DNA of 7,568 bases from MGBC113645 sp036308445 (GTDB lineage: Bacteria; Bacillota_I; Bacilli_A; Erysipelotrichales; Coprobacillaceae), in assembly GCA_036308445.1 (NCBI GenBank), contig JAXJVS010000029.1, positions 1-7,568 on the forward strand. The letters run 5' to 3'. Positions 5,095 to 7,568 of this stretch are shown piece by piece. A program made the position numbers and the translations under genes. The notes beneath the pieces were generated by a model, which saw nothing but the letters and a program-made list of their open reading frames with translations, had not been told where the DNA came from and searched no databases. Numbering within the stretch: position 1 is the first letter of the stretch; each line of letters opens with the position of its first letter.

Positions 5095-6877
5095 TTTAAA
5101 TATTTCATATGAAAGAAAAATACTGGAAGATGCATCTTTTCGTGCATCTTCTGGACAATTGACTTTAATCCAAGGAGAGAGTGGAAGTGGAAAGACAACT
5201 TTTTTATATAGATTAGCTCTTATAAGTAATCAGAATGACTATGACTATCATATAAACAATTATGATATAATGGATATGTCTCCATTACAAAAAGATAAGT
5301 TTAGAAGAAACAATATTGCATTTTTATTACAGAATGCTCTTTTGATTGATGAATATAATATCAGAGAAAATCTATGTTTTTTTGCAGGATTGGTTGATAA
5401 GACTATTGATGATAATGTCATAAAGGAAATATTAAAACAAGTTCATCTTGATGTTCCTCTTGAGCAAAATATACAGACATTATCAGGTGGAGAAAGACAG
5501 AGGCTAGCAATTGCTTGTGCTTTGATTAAAGATACTGGTGTGATTATACTGGATGAACCAACTAGCTCTCTTGATAAGGATAATGAAAAAGCAATATTTC
5601 AGTTATTAAAAAATATAGCAATCAATGAAGAGAAGGTTATTATTGTTTCAAGTCACAGTAAAGAAGCAGATAAATATGCAGATGTGATATATAAAATAGA
5701 AAATGCACATTTAAAAGTCATAAAGAATGAAAATAATGAAAGTAAGATAGTAATACAAGATAAGAACATAAATTTATCTCATATTATTGAATATGTAAAA
5801 AGACATATATTTATCCTAAAGAAAAAGACATTAGCAGCTATAGCTATCATAACAGCAGCACTATTGTTCATTTTTATAGCAAATTACATACTTGACACGA
5901 TGAAGAAAGAAAGTATTAATAAAATTGTAAGTTTATCAGAAAATCAGATATTCATAACTTCTAAAGATAATAACGTTTATGGAAGAGAGACAGATCAAGA
6001 GATAGATGATAGCATAATATCTTCAATAAAAATTAAATATAAGAGCTATCCCTATGTTAATGGATTTATCATGATGGATGATATAAAAGTGGATGTCATA
6101 CCTATATTTAAAGAAAATGATGTTACAGATAAGTATGAAAGTCAGTATAATGTATTAGATGAAAAAGGTGTGATTTTAAGTCAAAGTCTATATAAATATT
6201 TGAAGAGAAATAATATGACAGTCAGGACAATAGATAATAACATCAATTTTAATGGTCAAGCTATACAATATCAGTGTAATGTAAAAGGAGTATTAAAAGA
6301 AGGAGTCTTAAACCATTATACATATAATGATTATTATATGTATTTATCTTATGATGTCATAGATGAACTGTATTCAGGTACAAAGTATACTGGATATACA
6401 CTTTTTACAGATGATATAACTTCATATAATCTTCTAATAGAAGAACTGAATAAGTATGAATTTGATGTTAATACAACATTTAGTAATATTGAAAGTATTA
6501 ATAATGTGGTAGATAATATAGAAAATATGAGAACAATATTTTATATTGTATCAGTAGTTATAGTTGCAATCATTATGGTATATTATTTGTTACACCACTT
6601 CAATCAGAGAAAAAGAGAGTTTGTGATTGATATAGTTGCAGGATATAGCATAAAAAATATATTTACACTGATGTGTATAGAAATAATAAATTATTTAGCT
6701 ATATCATTTATACTATTTATAGTAATGGCGATATTATTTTTCATAATATTAAAATACAGTTATTATTATATTATTATTTATAGCTTAATTTTATTGAGTA
6801 TAATTTACATTATAAGCTGTATAATATGTATTATTGATATGAAGAAAATATCTGTTGAAAATATATTGAGAGATTGA
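5078..6877 (+). CDS. ABC transporter, ATPase-FtsX/MacB-like permease fusion (599 aa), canonical ATPase
   Basis: A paralogue of the preceding gene, starting with the same MLEL. All ATPase motifs are intact: Walker A GESGSGKTT (33-41), Q-loop Q85, LSGGE (135-139), Walker B VIILDEP (155-161, catalytic E160), SSLD D-loop (163-166) and H193. Helix 1 is at about 251-271, the external domain covers about 272-485 (shorter than in its partner by about 110 residues), and helices 2-4 are at about 486-505, 539-557 and 562-586. The end, ISVENILRD, resembles the closing PxExLR-type motif of FtsX-family permeases. The ATG at 5078 lies inside the previous gene (17-bp overlap) with only a weak AAGTGG upstream, so it is probably made by coupled translation in a near one-to-one ratio. 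With its partner's altered LSDGE and SSLN, a heterodimer would have one good and one weaker ATP site. No terminator directly follows. Confidence 0.9.
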   Translation: MLELHNLNISYERKILEDASFRASSGQLTLIQGESGSGKTTFLYRLALISNQNDYDYHINNYDIMDMSPLQKDKFRRNNIAFLLQNALLIDEYNIRENLCFFAGLVDKTIDDNVIKEILKQVHLDVPLEQNIQTLSGGERQRLAIACALIKDTGVIILDEPTSSLDKDNEKAIFQLLKNIAINEEKVIIVSSHSKEADKYADVIYKIENAHLKVIKNENNESKIVIQDKNINLSHIIEYVKRHIFILKKKTLAAIAIITAALLFIFIANYILDTMKKESINKIVSLSENQIFITSKDNNVYGRETDQEIDDSIISSIKIKYKSYPYVNGFIMMDDIKVDVIPIFKENDVTDKYESQYNVLDEKGVILSQSLYKYLKRNNMTVRTIDNNINFNGQAIQYQCNVKGVLKEGVLNHYTYNDYYMYLSYDVIDELYSGTKYTGYTLFTDDITSYNLLIEELNKYEFDVNTTFSNIESINNVVDNIENMRTIFYIVSVVIVAIIMVYYLLHHFNQRKREFVIDIVAGYSIKNIFTLMCIEIINYLAISFILFIVMAILFFIILKYSYYYIIIYSLILLSIIYIISCIICIIDMKKISVENILRD

Positions 6878-7290
6878 TGGTAAATTTTTAGTGAAAAATA
6901 TGAACTTATTTTGGATACCCAATAGTTACTAGAATTAAGAAGTTCCCGTTAGGTTTTGAAAAATATCTTTCTTCTTATCAGTTTTTATAATATTGAATTC
7001 AAAGAAGAATTGGGGTATTCAAAATCTTTTCATGTACACAAAAATTGCTAAAAAGTTTCCAGGTCAACTTTCTGGGTATAAAATTTATAAGAGAAGATAA
7101 TTTATTATCATTATGTATGTGTTGTAAATCATCTTCCTTTTCTATTTCTAATATAAATGATTTTCAAGATAACTATGGTTCATTATCATTTATATTAAAG
7201 TATTTTATATATAATATGATTTTTAATGATAAATAAAGATTAGTTTATAGTATTCATGTGTTAAATCAACAAAATTGTATTTATATTACT
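6878..7290. other. Gene-poor stretch downstream of the ABC operon
   Basis: I see no supportable gene. A few short open pieces look protein-like but cannot be joined into anything I know: a + strand stretch with KKFPLGFEKYLSSYQFL ending at 6990, another with KIAKKFPGQLSGYKIYKRR ending near 7099, and a 63-codon frame at 7045-7236 that starts with TTG and has no ribosome site. They may be remains of a dead gene, or chance openings in AT-rich DNA. If no terminator is used earlier, this stretch is the 3' untranslated part of the ABC mRNA. Confidence 0.4.
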
Positions 7291-7321
7291 ACCCCAAGTT
7301 TCGCACTTGAGTTGTTTTTTT
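7291..7321 (+). terminator. Weak hairpin with T-run
   Basis: CAAGT-TTCGC-ACTTG (7295-7309) is followed by GAGTTG-like bases and seven T's at 7315-7321. The stem is only 5 bp, so it is weak alone. Together with the next hairpin it makes a tandem stop for rightward transcription. Confidence 0.4.
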
Positions 7322-7323
7322 AT

Positions 7324-7357
7324 AAGAAATTTCACATTGTTGGAATTTCTTTTTTTT
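7324..7357 (+). terminator. Rho-independent terminator
   Basis: AAGAAATTTC (7324-7333) pairs with GGAATTTCTT (7342-7351) over 10 bp with one T-G wobble and an 8-nt loop. A T-run extends to 7357. It is the first credible terminator after the ABC operon, about 450 nt past its last stop codon. Confidence 0.65.
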
Positions 7358-7481
7358 ATCTAAAAAGATCCTAATATTAAGAAATATATTTAATTAATTT
7401 AATGAAATAGTGTCAATTTCATATATCGACAGTAAACGCAAAATAATCCGTGGATTTAAATAGTTCATGTAATTTGCCATA

Positions 7482-7565
7482 CTGTAGTAAAAAGAAGGGG
7501 TTAAACATAGTTATCTAGAGTTAACAGAACTCTAGATAACTCCTTAAAACCCTATGCTACTACAG
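7482..7565. repeat. 84-nt three-tier inverted repeat
   Basis: Three nested arms pair across one centre: CTGTAGTA/TACTACAG (7482-7489, 7558-7565), GGGTT/AACCC (7498-7502, 7548-7552), and a perfect 14-bp core, AGTTATCTAGAGTT with AACTCTAGATAACT (7509-7522, 7528-7541) around a 5-nt loop AACAG. The unpaired gaps are 6/6 and 8/5 nt, so the structure is nearly symmetric. No T-run follows in the window (TACAGGAG then the edge), so it is not a plain terminator. It may be a structured RNA, a small transposable repeat or a recombination site. Confidence 0.6.
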
Positions 7566-7568
7566 GAG

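Noticed and set aside
4911..5198. 95-codon minus-strand open frame
   Set aside because: It is antisense to the end of the first ABC gene and the start of the second, both strongly supported by motifs, and shows no family features.
7045..7236. 63-codon + strand open frame
   Set aside because: TTG start, no ribosome site and no recognisable features; it is treated as part of the gene-poor stretch.
1..7568. CRISPR array, tRNA or rRNA genes
   Set aside because: No regularly spaced repeats were seen, and no cloverleaf or conserved rRNA sequence was recognised on either strand by eye.

Overview
The window is very AT-rich with compact, tightly spaced genes and good AGGAG-type ribosome sites, which suggests a low-GC Bacillota, perhaps a gut Erysipelotrichales or Clostridia relative (inference from composition and gene style; no taxonomic marker gene is present).

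Left flank (1-720): the last codons of an upstream + strand gene and its intrinsic terminator, then a decayed gene whose broken frames spell out a CHAP-type cell-wall hydrolase domain, then what looks like the 3' tip of an IS3-family (IS150-like) element. This flank is a graveyard of mobile or accessory DNA.

Core (725-6877): two divergent operons share a 203-bp control region (2308-2510). The leftward operon encodes a six-helix membrane protein, a small winged-helix regulator and a secreted 202-residue protein. The rightward operon encodes a secreted 137-residue Gly/Tyr-rich protein, then, after a long hairpin, two paralogous ABC proteins. In each of these an N-terminal ATPase domain is joined to a four-helix FtsX/MacB-like permease with a large external domain. 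Both promoters can be read (-35/-10 with 17-bp spacers). Near-identical copies of a 10-bp motif, AGAGTA(A/C)TCT, sit inside one promoter and just after the start point of the other, 74 bp apart. The likely reading is one regulated unit: the winged-helix protein controls both arms, and the ABC pair exports, or protects against, a secreted protein. This resembles bacteriocin or antimicrobial-peptide ABC loci in layout, but neither secreted protein is one I recognise, so this is the best candidate for an undescribed system.

Right flank (6878-7568): no convincing gene, two hairpins with T-runs at 7291-7357, and at the window edge an 84-nt three-tier inverted repeat with a perfect 14-bp core stem.
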